In this document: positions 36,598 to 43,705 of the stretch, in pieces | Position numbering within the stretch: the first letter of the stretch is position 1 | Layout of the letters: each line of letters starts with the position of its first letter | DNA from: Streptomyces sp. CG1 | GTDB taxonomy: Bacteria > Actinomycetota > Actinomycetes > Streptomycetales > Streptomycetaceae | Length of the DNA: 64,000 bases | Direction of reading: 5' to 3' | Assembly (NCBI RefSeq): GCF_041080625.1 | Contig: NZ_CP163518.1 | Coordinates: forward strand, 3,844,001 to 3,908,000 | Program-made: the position numbers and the translations under genes | The notes under the pieces: model-generated | The model's input: the letters and a program-made list of their open reading frames with translations, nothing else | Told to the model about the DNA's origin: nothing | The model's database searches: none

Positions 36598-36873
36598 TCA
36601 GAGGGCCTTGCTGTTGCAGCCCATGGTCGAGCCGAGGTTGTTGGGCTGCGCGCCCGGGGAGCCCTCGCCGTTCAGCAGGTTGCCCGCGAGGCCGTTGAGG
36701 GCGCCGACGCTGCCGAGCACATTGATGTTCATGTCGTGCGAGCGGCACTCGGTGGACTGTGCGACCTCGAGGTCGTGGCCCGGCTCGCCGTGTGCGAAGG
36801 CGGTGTTGACGCCGAGGGAGCCGACACTTCCGAGCATGGCGCCCACGAGGACGGCCTTCTGAAACGTGCGCAT
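36598..36873 (-). CDS. small secreted protein, family A (CxSHDxN motif)
   Basis: A 91-residue precursor with a Sec signal (RTFQKAVLVGAMLGSVGSLG, cleavage near NTAFAHG). The mature 60 residues contain STECRSHDMNINVLGSVGAL, then NGLAGNLLNGEGSPGAQ and end NLGSTMGCNSKAL. Two cysteines frame the hydrophobic, Asn/Gly-rich middle. Two tandem paralogues lie at 38892 and 39443. This resembles in size and composition, but not in motif, the chaplins; I see no chaplin domain. The ATG at 36873 has CGGAGAAG upstream. The likely site is the hyphal or spore surface. Function unknown. Confidence 0.85.
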   Translation of the reverse strand: MRTFQKAVLVGAMLGSVGSLGVNTAFAHGEPGHDLEVAQSTECRSHDMNINVLGSVGALNGLAGNLLNGEGSPGAQPNNLGSTMGCNSKAL

Positions 36874-36945
36874 TACTTCTCCGTTGGTCGAGCGGTTGCG
36901 ATCTGCGGCAGATCGAGTGGGGGCGGCGGACAACGCCGGAGGCGG

Positions 36946-37704
36946 TCAGCCGATTCGGGGCAGACCCAGTGCGCCGACGGGAGGCGCCGCGACCGACCCG
37001 AGGCCGAGCCCGGGCGCCTGCGGTGTGTCCGGCGCCACCAGCGGGTTGACGAGCGGGTTCACCTGCGGGTTCACCGACGGGTTCACCTGCGGGGCGACCT
37101 TCGGCGGACCGTCCGCGGCGCCGAAGGTCTGGGGCATGGCGACCTGCGGGGCGACCCGCGGCATGACCTCCGGCGCGGACTGCGGGCTGACCTGCGGCAT
37201 GACCTGCGCCGGCTGCTGGGGGGCGGGGGCCGGCTGCGGGGCGGCCGGCGGGTCGTACGCCGGCGAGTTCGAGGCCTGCGCGGAGCCGCCCGACGAGGCC
37301 GAGGCCACGGCGTAACCGGTCGGCTGCTGCGGCGGCGGAGGAGGAGGCGGAGCCTGCATCATCGGCGGGGCGTACGGCTGCGGGGCGACCTGTGCGTAGC
37401 CGCGCGAGTGGGACGCCGCCTCGGCCATCGGGCCGCTCGGCGGGGGCGGTGCGTACTGGGGCACGTACTGGGGCGGCCCGTACTGCGGCCCGTACTGCGG
37501 CGCGTACTGCGGTGGCGCGTACTGCGGCGCGTACTGCGGTGGCGCGTACTGGGGCGCCGCGTACTGCGGTGCGGGGTACTCGGGAGCCGACATTGGAGCG
37601 GCACCGTATCCGACGGGAGCGTCGGCATGGCTGACGCCGGCGCCGATGGCGGTCAGACCGCCGGCCGCTGCTGCGACGACAGCGGCCTTGTGAAGCTTGC
37701 GCAT
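36946..37704 (-). CDS. secreted Pro/Gln/Tyr-rich repeat protein
   Basis: A 252-residue precursor. The signal peptide is RKLHKAAVVAAAAGGLTAIG with cleavage near SHADA. The mature chain is low-complexity: PQYAPPQYAPQY-type repeats at about 40-85, a proline run (APPPPPPPQQP), then PQVSPQSAPEVMPRVAPQVA and an NP repeat (VNPSVNPQVNPLVNPLVAP). It has no cysteines. It shares the leader CCGAGGGTTCCATG and the Met-Arg-Lys-Leu start with the genes at 38215 and 41761. It may be an extended structural protein of the wall or sheath. The DNA of the PQY repeat region is itself a tandem repeat, prone to length change. No known domain. Confidence 0.8.
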   Translation of the reverse strand: MRKLHKAAVVAAAAGGLTAIGAGVSHADAPVGYGAAPMSAPEYPAPQYAAPQYAPPQYAPQYAPPQYAPQYGPQYGPPQYVPQYAPPPPSGPMAEAASHSRGYAQVAPQPYAPPMMQAPPPPPPPQQPTGYAVASASSGGSAQASNSPAYDPPAAPQPAPAPQQPAQVMPQVSPQSAPEVMPRVAPQVAMPQTFGAADGPPKVAPQVNPSVNPQVNPLVNPLVAPDTPQAPGLGLGSVAAPPVGALGLPRIG

Positions 37705-38214
37705 GGAACCCTCGGCCCTTCGAAACCTGAACAGGAAATCCGTTGTATTCAGTGGCAGTCTCACGTGCGCCCAGTCCGATATTCGTACTGCACCTTTGTG
37801 GGGTAACTACCGGGCCACACAAGGACTCACGCCGGAGCCGGCAGCGAATTCCGTAACCCCTCCGTGATCCATGATCGCTGCCCTCTCCCAGCTGGCAACG
37901 ACTTTTCCCCCGCCCCGGTCACGGGACTTGAAAGCCCGTCACCCATTTGCCATTGACAGCCGGTCGCCCCGGAGCATGATTGCAGAGGAGTTCGGAACCC
38001 GGCGGCGCGGCGCACAACACCTCGGGCAAATGGGTGATCAGGGCCCGGAACACCGTATCCACAGCCCCACTTCCGTCGTTCCCACTGGGCCAGAGCGATG
38101 GTCCGTCGCAACCGCACCGCACCCGCACAGGGCAGCAAGAACAGCAACAACTGCACTGGCTCACCAGAATTTTGAATCGTTCCGTGCACAGGTCAATGAA
38201 GGGCCGAGGGTTTC
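37705..38214. promoter_or_regulatory. divergent control region of two secreted-protein genes
   Basis: A 510-bp gap between the Pro-rich protein (minus) and the gene at 38215 (plus). Each end has a similar leader: GAGGGTTCC or GAGGGTTTC directly before ATG. The parts next to both genes are less GC-rich (GTATTCAGTGGCAGTC, GAATTTTGAATCG in mirror positions). Two promoters facing apart are expected; no clear operator seen. Confidence 0.5.
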
Positions 38215-38676
38215 ATGCGCAAGCTCCAGCAAGTCGCGCTCATCGTCGCAGCAGCCGGCGGTTTGTCCGCCGTCGGCGCCGGCCCCAGCACCGCTGCTCC
38301 GGCCTACAACGGCGGTTATCCGCCCCCCGCTTCACAGCCGGACGCCCAGGCCTCCTCGGCCAGCTCCGCGGGGGCCACCGCGCAGAGCTACGGCCCGCAG
38401 CAGGCGGCTCCGCCGCAGCGGGGTGCCGAGGTCACCCCGGAGATCAACCCAACCCTGAGCCCCTCTCTCAGCCCGCAGATCTCCCCGCAGGCGACCCCGG
38501 GGCAGGGCGGCGACTCGCTCCAGAGCAACCTCTTCCGCCCGTCCCAGGAGTGCAGCCCGCAGTCCCTGTTGGGCGCGAACGTCCCGGTCGCCCTGCTCGC
38601 CGCCGCCGACACCCATGGGATCGAGTGCAGCCAGGGCAACACGCAGTCGAACGCCCTTGCCCACTCCGGGCATTAG
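38215..38676 (+). CDS. small secreted protein, family B (QECSPQ motif)
   Basis: A 153-residue precursor with signal RKLQQVALIVAAAGGLSAVG and a Ser/Ala/Gln-rich linker. A proline-spaced repeat follows (EINPTLSPSLSPQISPQATP), then a C-terminal domain: LFRPSQECSPQSLLGANVPV, ALLAAADTHGIECSQGNTQS. The paralogue at 41519-41761 has FRPYQECSPQ and an equally placed second Cys. The order 'Cys, VPV strand, Cys, Asn-Thr-Gln' is reminiscent of rodlins, whose end has QQCTENSTQ; that link is a guess. Start ATG at 38215 with CCGAGGGTTTC directly upstream. It is followed by a strong terminator. Confidence 0.8.
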   Translation: MRKLQQVALIVAAAGGLSAVGAGPSTAAPAYNGGYPPPASQPDAQASSASSAGATAQSYGPQQAAPPQRGAEVTPEINPTLSPSLSPQISPQATPGQGGDSLQSNLFRPSQECSPQSLLGANVPVALLAAADTHGIECSQGNTQSNALAHSGH

Positions 38677-38706
38677 AGCCGCCCGACAACCGAGCACCGA
38701 CGCCCG

Positions 38707-38739
38707 ACGGGCCCTTCGAGGAGCACTCGAAGGGCCCGT
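38707..38739 (+). terminator. strong hairpin terminator
   Basis: A perfect 13-bp stem ACGGGCCCTTCGA / TCGAAGGGCCCGT with a 7-base loop, 30 bases after the stop of the family B gene. No T-run follows, as is common in Streptomyces. Confidence 0.8.
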
Positions 38740-38891
38740 GTGCATGCGATGCGGCTTTCGGGTGCTTTTGCCAATAGATCATGAACTCGGCGCGTCGCTG
38801 TCCGCTTTGGGGTATTTCCTATTAATCTCCGGTAACTGTAAGAAGGCGATCAACTACAGATCGCAACCACTTCACTCCACCGGAGATGGAC

Positions 38892-39188
38892 ATGCACAAG
38901 CTTCGTAAGGCCGCCGTCCTGGTCGCCGCCATCGGCAGCATCGCACTCGTCGGCGGCACCGCGCACGCCGGCGGCCAGGAGGGCGGCGGCAAGGGCGGCG
39001 ACAGCGGTGGCCGCTTCAGCGTCCTGCAGAGCTCCAACTGCAAGTCGCACGACCTGAACCTGGACGTCCTCGGCGAGGTCGGCATCCTCAACGGCCTGCT
39101 GGGCAACGCGCTCAACGGCGAGGGCGACCCGGGTGCCCAGGCCACCCACATCGGCTCGACGATGGGCTGCAACAACAGCGCCTTCTGA
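38892..39188 (+). CDS. small secreted protein, family A (tandem copy 1)
   Basis: A 98-residue precursor with signal HKLRKAAVLVAAIGSIALVG cleaved near AHAGG, a Gly-rich linker, then SVLQSSNCKSHDLNLDVLGE, VGILNGLLGNALNGEGDPGA and a closing SMGC motif (IGSTMGCNNSAF). It has two cysteines. Start choice: ATG at 38892 lies six bases behind CCGGAG, while the ATG at 38886 touches that site and is too close. The next gene has the same arrangement (CACCGGAGTAGAC-ATG). It is a near-duplicate of the following gene including the upstream 100 bp, so the pair arose by tandem duplication. Surface localisation inferred. Confidence 0.87.
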   Translation: MHKLRKAAVLVAAIGSIALVGGTAHAGGQEGGGKGGDSGGRFSVLQSSNCKSHDLNLDVLGEVGILNGLLGNALNGEGDPGAQATHIGSTMGCNNSAF

Positions 39189-39224
39189 GCCCACCGCCGC
39201 AGAGGCGGCGAGAGCGGGAAATGA

Positions 39225-39266
39225 TCCCGGCACCGAGCTTCAGGCTCGGTGCCGGGACTCTTTTTT
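39225..39266 (+). terminator. hairpin terminator with T-run
   Basis: A stem of CCCGGCACCGAGC and GCTCGGTGCCGGG around TTCAG, followed by a run of six T residues. A textbook intrinsic terminator after the first family A copy. Confidence 0.9.
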
Positions 39267-39442
39267 GTGGGCCGTTTTTGCGTTCCGTTCAGCATTCAGA
39301 ATGATAATTGAGCATTCAGAGTGAAGAGAATTACGAATTCGGCGCGTCGCTGTTTGTCTACGCATATTTCCTATTACCGTCCATAACTGTTCGAAGTCGA
39401 TCTCTCACGGATCGCATCCACAACACTTCCACCGGAGTAGAC

Positions 39443-39742
39443 ATGCACAAGCTGCGCAAGGCCGCCGTCCTGGTCGCCGCCCTCGGGAGCATCGGGCTCG
39501 TGAGCGCCGGCGCCGCCCACGCCGACCAGAGCTTTGGCGGGGGCAAGGGAGGCGGCGGAAGCCGCTTCAGCGTCCTGCAGAGCACGACCTGCAGGTCCCA
39601 CGATCTCAACGCCGACGTCCTCGGCGAGGTCGGCATCCTCAACGGCCTGGGCGGCAACCTGCTGAACGGCGAGGGCAACGCCGGTGCGCAGGAGTCGCAG
39701 CTCGGCTCGAACATGGGCTGCAACAACAGCGTCGGCAAGTAA
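39443..39742 (+). CDS. small secreted protein, family A (tandem copy 2)
   Basis: A 99-residue precursor with signal HKLRKAAVLVAALGSIGLVS, then GGGKGGGGSRFSVLQSTTCR, SHDLNADVLGEVGILNGLGG, NLLNGEGNAGAQ and LGSNMGCNNSVGK. It is about 70% identical to the preceding gene by eye. Conserved features, and so probably the functional core, are the first Cys-x-Ser-His-Asp, the Val-Leu-Gly-Glu-Val-Gly segment, the LNGEG turn and the Met-Gly-Cys-Asn end. Its promoter region also copies that of the first gene (GGCGCGTCGCTGT, TATTTCCTATTA, TAACTGT). ATG at 39443 with CACCGGAG six to seven bases upstream. Confidence 0.87.
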   Translation: MHKLRKAAVLVAALGSIGLVSAGAAHADQSFGGGKGGGGSRFSVLQSTTCRSHDLNADVLGEVGILNGLGGNLLNGEGNAGAQESQLGSNMGCNNSVGK

Positions 39743-39768
39743 GCGAGCAAGCAGGTAGGCAGAACCCC

Positions 39769-39808
39769 TTCCCCGGTGTCCCGGCCGCGAGGCCGAGGCA
39801 CCGGGGAA
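39769..39808 (+). terminator. hairpin terminator
   Basis: Arms TTCCCCGGTG (39769-39778) and CACCGGGGAA (39799-39808) enclose a GC-rich loop that can pair further. It lies 27 bases after the second family A gene. Confidence 0.75.
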
Positions 39809-39847
39809 TTCCATGTAACGGGCACATCCTGCCCCCAGAGAGCCGAA

Positions 39848-39878
39848 ATGCCGGACCGGGATGATCCCGGTCCGGCAT
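39848..39878. terminator. near-perfect palindromic bidirectional terminator
   Basis: Arms ATGCCGGACCGGGAT and ATCCCGGTCCGGCAT meet around one base, followed by TTTTCC. It sits between convergent genes (39443 plus, 39914 minus) and can serve both. Confidence 0.8.
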
Positions 39879-39913
39879 TTTCCGATCGCGCGTCAGACGC
39901 CAGTGGTCGCGCG

Positions 39914-40273
39914 TCAGAACCCGATGTGGGGCTTCGGGATCTGCGGCTTCTTGAAGCCCTTGGGCAGCTTTAGCTCGTTGGAGCAGTTCACCACCGGCCC
40001 GACGTTCTTGGATCCGCCGCCCAGCAGGTCGTCGTCGGGCAGCATCAGGCGCTGCCGGGAGACGACCGAGCAGTCCTGCGCCTGCTTGATGACGTGCTTG
40101 CCGTGCTGGTCGACGCGGGTCTGGCTCTTGCGAATGCAGATGGTGTCGCCCATGGCGGTGGTCCTGCAGTCATGCCGGGGGCCGTCGGGGTGCGCGTGTG
40201 CGGCGCCGACACAGATCACGGCGAGACCTCCGACGAGCCCGGTGACGGTCGCAATTTTCTGCCGAGTGAACAT
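39914..40273 (-). CDS. small secreted protein, family C
   Basis: A 119-residue precursor with signal FTRQKIATVTGLVGGLAVIC and cleavage near AHAHPD. The mature part has four cysteines (RHDCRTTAMGDTICIRKSQ, QDCSVVSR, NCSNELKLP) and a basic Pro-rich end (KKPQIPKPHIGF). It is a paralogue of the protein at 41014-41346 by its signal region (x-x-R-x-K-x-A-x-V-x-G-L-V-G-G-L-A-V) and by its repeated 'GDTICI / GNVTCI' segment. The ATG at 40273 has AAAGGAA upstream in both paralogues. No known domain. Probably disulphide-stabilised outside the cell. Confidence 0.8.
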   Translation of the reverse strand: MFTRQKIATVTGLVGGLAVICVGAAHAHPDGPRHDCRTTAMGDTICIRKSQTRVDQHGKHVIKQAQDCSVVSRQRLMLPDDDLLGGGSKNVGPVVNCSNELKLPKGFKKPQIPKPHIGF

Positions 40274-40613
40274 GTGCTGTGTTCCTTTGCGCTGAAGGCC
40301 CGGCGTCTGCGCCATCCACCGGCGCACACCCGGGCCTTGGAGAAGGTCGAAAGGGGGACCCAGCGCCTGGGCGCATGAACGAATGCGTCCGGCGGCGGCA
40401 TTGCCGCAGCCCGGACGCGCACCCTGAGGGGTCTGCCACGCGTCCGGGCTGCCTTCGCCATGGGGTATTACTCAGCACACCGGCGAACAATCCGAGTTGG
40501 TCCGGGACTGGGTGATGCAGTTCGTGCGATGTGCATATCGCGTTCCAAAGGAATGTCGATGCGCTACGGCTGCTCCGCGCGCCTACTCGTGCGCATCGTG
40601 GACCGGGTTGGCC
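40274..40613. other. non-coding stretch between secreted-protein genes
   Basis: 340 bp. The part next to 40273 is the promoter side of the family C gene. A GC-rich inverted repeat with loop (CGTCCGG...CCGGACG, about 40387-40425, and a further CGTCCGG at 40441) can act as a terminator for the gene at 40614, which reads towards it. Nothing else recognised. Confidence 0.45.
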
Positions 40614-40865
40614 TTACTGGCCGCCGCCCTCGCCCTGGTAGTCGCGGTAACCCCCCTCGGGTGCGGGGTCGTCGTGGCCCCGGCCGTGGGTGTTGTAGCC
40701 GCCGTACGTGGCCACGGCGTTGGCCGACGAGTTGGCCACAGCGGTGTACTCCTGCGACGGCTGCTCGTGGTCTTCACCGCCGCCGGCGAAGCTGACACCG
40801 ACGCCGAGGATGGACAGCCCCGCAACCGCCGCCGCTACGACCGCTGCACGCTGAAACTTACGCAT
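40614..40865 (-). CDS. small secreted protein, singleton
   Basis: An 83-residue precursor with signal RKFQRAAVVAAAVAGLSILG and cleavage near VSFAGGG. The mature 55 residues contain EYTAVANSSANAVATYGGYN and then a Gly/His/Asp-rich end (THGRGHDDPAPEGGYRDYQG). It has no cysteine. The Ala/Asn/Ser segment could form a beta strand, as in other surface-active small proteins. The ATG at 40865 has AAAGGGTCAATC upstream. A palindrome about 50 bp upstream may be its operator. No paralogue in the window. Confidence 0.75.
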   Translation of the reverse strand: MRKFQRAAVVAAAVAGLSILGVGVSFAGGGEDHEQPSQEYTAVANSSANAVATYGGYNTHGRGHDDPAPEGGYRDYQGEGGGQ

Positions 40866-40913
40866 GATTGACCCTTTCTTGCCCGGGCACGCAGCCCTGG
40901 TTGACTACTTATC

Positions 40914-40929
40914 GTGAGCATATACTCAC
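40914..40929. promoter_or_regulatory. 16-bp palindrome, candidate operator
   Basis: GTGAGCATATACTCAC: arms GTGAG and CTCAC around an AT-rich core, in the 148-bp gap between two genes read in the same direction (40614-40865 and 41014-41346, both minus). It lies about 50 bp upstream of the ATG at 40865, in an AT-rich pocket that should contain the promoter. Such a short symmetric site fits a dimeric repressor or activator. Which regulator binds is unknown. Confidence 0.5.
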
Positions 40930-41013
40930 AATCAGTAGCAATTTGGGATCTTCGGTCATACGTCGTGTCGGGTCACCGCAAGGCGTTCACAGGGGGGTTT
41001 CCGGCCCGGAGTC

Positions 41014-41346
41014 TCAGTCCAACAGGCCAGGGAATTCCATTTTGCCGTCGCCCTTGTCGCGGGGCGGCGCGGAGCAGGTCACTTCGGGTCCGTACTTGAT
41101 GGTCCCGTTGCCCAGGGCAGCCGGCAGCGTGATGGGCTGCATGGGCATGCAGTTGTCCTGGTGGGGAATGACGCCGTCCTCGGGGATCTGACCCTGGATC
41201 CGCTGGATGCAGGTGACATTGCCCTGAATGTCACGCGTGCAGACCCCCGGGTCGGCCGCGGCGTACCCCTGGGCGAGGCCGGTGCAGGTCACGGCGAGGC
41301 CGCCGACGAGCCCCGAGACGGCCGCGAGCTTCTTTCTACTGAGCAT
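41014..41346 (-). CDS. small secreted protein, family C
   Basis: A 110-residue precursor with signal LSRKKLAAVSGLVGGLAVTC and cleavage near GYAAADP. The mature chain includes VCTRDIQGNVTCIQRIQGQI, then a Pro/Met-rich part and VTCSAPPRDKGDG. Four cysteines are in the mature part (VCT, TCI, NCM, TCS), the same number as in its paralogue at 39914-40273. The ATG at 41346 has GAAAGGAAACG upstream, almost the same leader as the paralogue. No known domain, no membrane anchor at the C terminus. Confidence 0.8.
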   Translation of the reverse strand: MLSRKKLAAVSGLVGGLAVTCTGLAQGYAAADPGVCTRDIQGNVTCIQRIQGQIPEDGVIPHQDNCMPMQPITLPAALGNGTIKYGPEVTCSAPPRDKGDGKMEFPGLLD

Positions 41347-41518
41347 GTGTTGCGTTTCCTTTGTGAAGGGCGCCAGGGCACCGTGCGCCGCGAACCGGCC
41401 ACGCCTTGCCCTGACTTCGTCCTGGGAGCCGGGCAACCGGCCGGGTGTGAGAGGAACCCTTCGGAGGGTGACCCGAAGGGTTCCGCGGACGGCGTCGCGC
41501 GTGCCGACGCCGCCGACC

Positions 41519-41761
41519 TCAGCCAGTGAAGGCGTTGTTGAACTGACCGCAGGTGGTGTCCAAGGTCTGAGAGAGGCCGAGCACCGAGACCGGAAGGCTG
41601 CCGTCGGCCACCGTCTGCGGGCTGCACTCCTGGTAGGGGCGGAAATGGTCGGTCACCTCAACCCCGCGACCGTGGGCGTAGGCCGTACCGGCGCCGGCAC
41701 CGACGCCGGCCAGACCGCCGGCCGCCACTGCTGCGATCACGACTTGCTGAAGCTTGCGCAT
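41519..41761 (-). CDS. small secreted protein, family B (QECSPQ motif)
   Basis: An 80-residue precursor with signal RKLQQVVIAAVAAGGLAGVG and cleavage near AYAHG. The compact mature part is DHFRPYQECSPQTVADGSLP followed by VSVLGLSQTLDTTCGQFNNA. It aligns with the C-terminal domain of the protein at 38215-38676 without its linker and Pro-spaced repeat. The leader CCGAGGGTTCCATG is identical to that of the Pro-rich gene at 37704. Two cysteines probably form one disulphide. It is the shortest and probably minimal family B member. Confidence 0.82.
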   Translation of the reverse strand: MRKLQQVVIAAVAAGGLAGVGAGAGTAYAHGRGVEVTDHFRPYQECSPQTVADGSLPVSVLGLSQTLDTTCGQFNNAFTG

Positions 41762-41990
41762 GGAACCCTCGGTTCTTCCTTGCTTGGACATCGAGGCTGA
41801 TTGCCTACCGTGACTGAACGAACACTACCAGTAGCGATACCCGGAATTCCACTTTGCCGGATATCCGTGTCCAAAAGGGGACATGGATACGAAGAGTGTC
41901 CCGGGCGACGGCAACTGCCGTACTTTCATTGTGGGTTGCCTGAAGACACGCCAACGCAGCGCCGAGAAAAGGAAGTTGGCCAACCCGGTA

Positions 41991-43403
41991 TTACGAAAAT
42001 GTCGGTTCGGTGGCCAGGAGACGATTCTGCGCGGGCACGGACACCACGAGGTCCCGCAGCGCCTCGATATAGCGCCGCATGTTCTTGTACGCGATGTCGG
42101 TGTCGGGGTAGCGGCAGGCCAGCCACAGCCCCTCGTGCAGCCGGCTGATCCACACGCACACCTGGTCGCCGTACGACACCCGGAGCAGCCCGTACGTCTT
42201 CTGCTCCGGCCAGTGGGCCGAGCCGGGGACGACGCGGGCGTCCACGTAGGAGACGATCGAGTACAGGTCGGGCGAGGTCGGGCGGAAGTCGGCGCCGAGC
42301 AGACGTAGTACGCGGGCCAGCGGGATGCGCGCCAGCGGCCGGTTGGCCTGCAGCTCGGCGCGGACGGCGGTGAGCGCGCCGTCGAAGTCCCCGGCCGCGG
42401 GCACCTCGATCGGTGCGCCGCCGACGTACCAGCCCACGGAGTCCGACCACGCGGACTTCACCCGGGTGTGGAACGGCACGACCGTGCGGTAGACCGGCTC
42501 CCCGCCGAGCTGGTGCACGATCAGGCTGGTCGCGGCCAGGACGCCCACCATGCTGCCGCCGTAGGGCCGGCAGTACGCCTCGAACGCGGCGGCGGCGTCC
42601 GCGTCTACGAGCGGCTCGCGCATCAGCTTCTGGGCGGGCAGCGGACCGCCGGGGTGCAACCCGAGGTCGACGGGGAACGCCGGAAGCATGCCGTCACCCC
42701 GGGCGATGAACTCCCGCCAGCGGGCGACGATCGCGTGGGTGTCATCGATGCCGTCGGCGTTCGCGCGCTCCTGCTCGCAGAAGTCGACGTAACTGCCCAC
42801 AGGCGCCCCGGCCAGGGACCGGCCCGTGACGCCCGCCCGGTACAGCTCGTGAATCTCGTCCGGGATGCGCTGCAGGGAGTAGGCGTCGACGTTGGTGTGG
42901 TCGAACGCCAGGTACACGCTGGTGGAATCGTCGCGGACGACCGCCGCGTAGATGAAGTTGGGCCAGCCGAGCGCGTCCGCCGCGACGTCGAATCGGTCCT
43001 GCAGATAGCGGACCAGCGTGTCCGCGTCGGCGAAGTCGCCGACCACCTCGCGGTGCAGGGACACGTCGTCCTCGTCGAGCGTGAACCGGTGCATGTCGTC
43101 GCCGGCCCATCGGAAGCCGCTGCGCAGCGTCTCGTGCCGCAGGGTCCAGCCGCGCAACGCCTGTTCCAGCGCGTCGAGATCGGCCGGGCCGGGCAGGTCG
43201 AACGCCGTGCCGATCCAGGTCGGCACGAAGAGTCCGTCCTCGCGCACCGAACGCGCGGTTCTGATGTGCGACTCCTGGAGGTACGACGGCGGCCGCGGAT
43301 CCGGCGGCAGCGCTGCCGCGGCCGCGACGGTCGCCGGGCTGAACGTCCACTCGACGAGATGTCCGGGCCGCGCTTCGCAGCGCTGAATGTCAGAAATTCG
43401 CAC
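41991..43403 (-). CDS. stand-alone condensation-domain (PapA-like) acyltransferase
   Basis: A 470-residue protein consisting of one NRPS-type condensation domain and nothing else. The active-site motif appears as LAFDHTNVDAYSL (H-x3-D, with the second His and the Asp kept, but Asp for the first His and Ala for Gly). Family structure is seen also in FDLPGPADLDALEQALRGWT near the start and in VGWYVGGAPIEVP. Such free-standing enzymes (PapA type) transfer acyl groups to alcohols or amines; there is no NRPS or PKS here. The start GTG at 43403 follows GAAGGAG; the longer frame lacks a site. It lies alone between the secreted-protein island and tyrosinase; a lipid- or glycan-acylating role at the surface is inference. 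Confidence 0.85.
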   Translation of the reverse strand: MRISDIQRCEARPGHLVEWTFSPATVAAAAALPPDPRPPSYLQESHIRTARSVREDGLFVPTWIGTAFDLPGPADLDALEQALRGWTLRHETLRSGFRWAGDDMHRFTLDEDDVSLHREVVGDFADADTLVRYLQDRFDVAADALGWPNFIYAAVVRDDSTSVYLAFDHTNVDAYSLQRIPDEIHELYRAGVTGRSLAGAPVGSYVDFCEQERANADGIDDTHAIVARWREFIARGDGMLPAFPVDLGLHPGGPLPAQKLMREPLVDADAAAAFEAYCRPYGGSMVGVLAATSLIVHQLGGEPVYRTVVPFHTRVKSAWSDSVGWYVGGAPIEVPAAGDFDGALTAVRAELQANRPLARIPLARVLRLLGADFRPTSPDLYSIVSYVDARVVPGSAHWPEQKTYGLLRVSYGDQVCVWISRLHEGLWLACRYPDTDIAYKNMRRYIEALRDLVVSVPAQNRLLATEPTFS

Positions 43404-43705
43404 AGGGGCGTCTCCTTCGCAGAAGACCCAGACTTGATCAACGGAGAGCCGGGCGGCGGGCGGCGGTTGCCGTGTCGCCGACATTTCAGCGGGACGTGTG
43501 ATTCCTCGAACGGCGAAGCGAACGTTCGAGGTGATCCAGGCCGGCAACGCGGTGCGGTCTCACCGCTGTCGGCCGGTGTTCCGACTGAACAAGCCGAGAA
43601 AAAGGCTGAGTTGACGGAATCGTCGTACGTGCGGGAAGACCCCCGGCGCCTGACGGGCCGGGGCTCTTCGGGCTCTTGCCGCGTGGCGGCTCCCGCGGAC
43701 CGGCC
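43404..43705. other. intergenic stretch upstream of the condensation-domain gene
   Basis: 302 bp without a gene. It holds the promoter of the condensation-domain gene and the 3' side of melC2. An inverted repeat near 43640-43680 (GGCGCCTGACGGGCCGGGGC region) may end the melanin transcript. Nothing else seen. Confidence 0.4.

Noticed and set aside
36577..37806. Long Arg/Gly-rich frame on the plus strand opposite the Pro-rich secreted protein
   Set aside because: Low-complexity complement of the repeat gene, without a supported start or any domain. The minus-strand frame has a clear signal peptide and shared leader.
36598..41761. Chaplin or SapB genes in the small secreted-protein island
   Set aside because: I looked for the chaplin hydrophobic domain (Val-x-Val-Pro-x-x-Val ... 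Cys-Gly-Asn ... Asn-Pro-Ala-Phe-Gly) and found none. The families have different conserved motifs, so no chaplin name is given.
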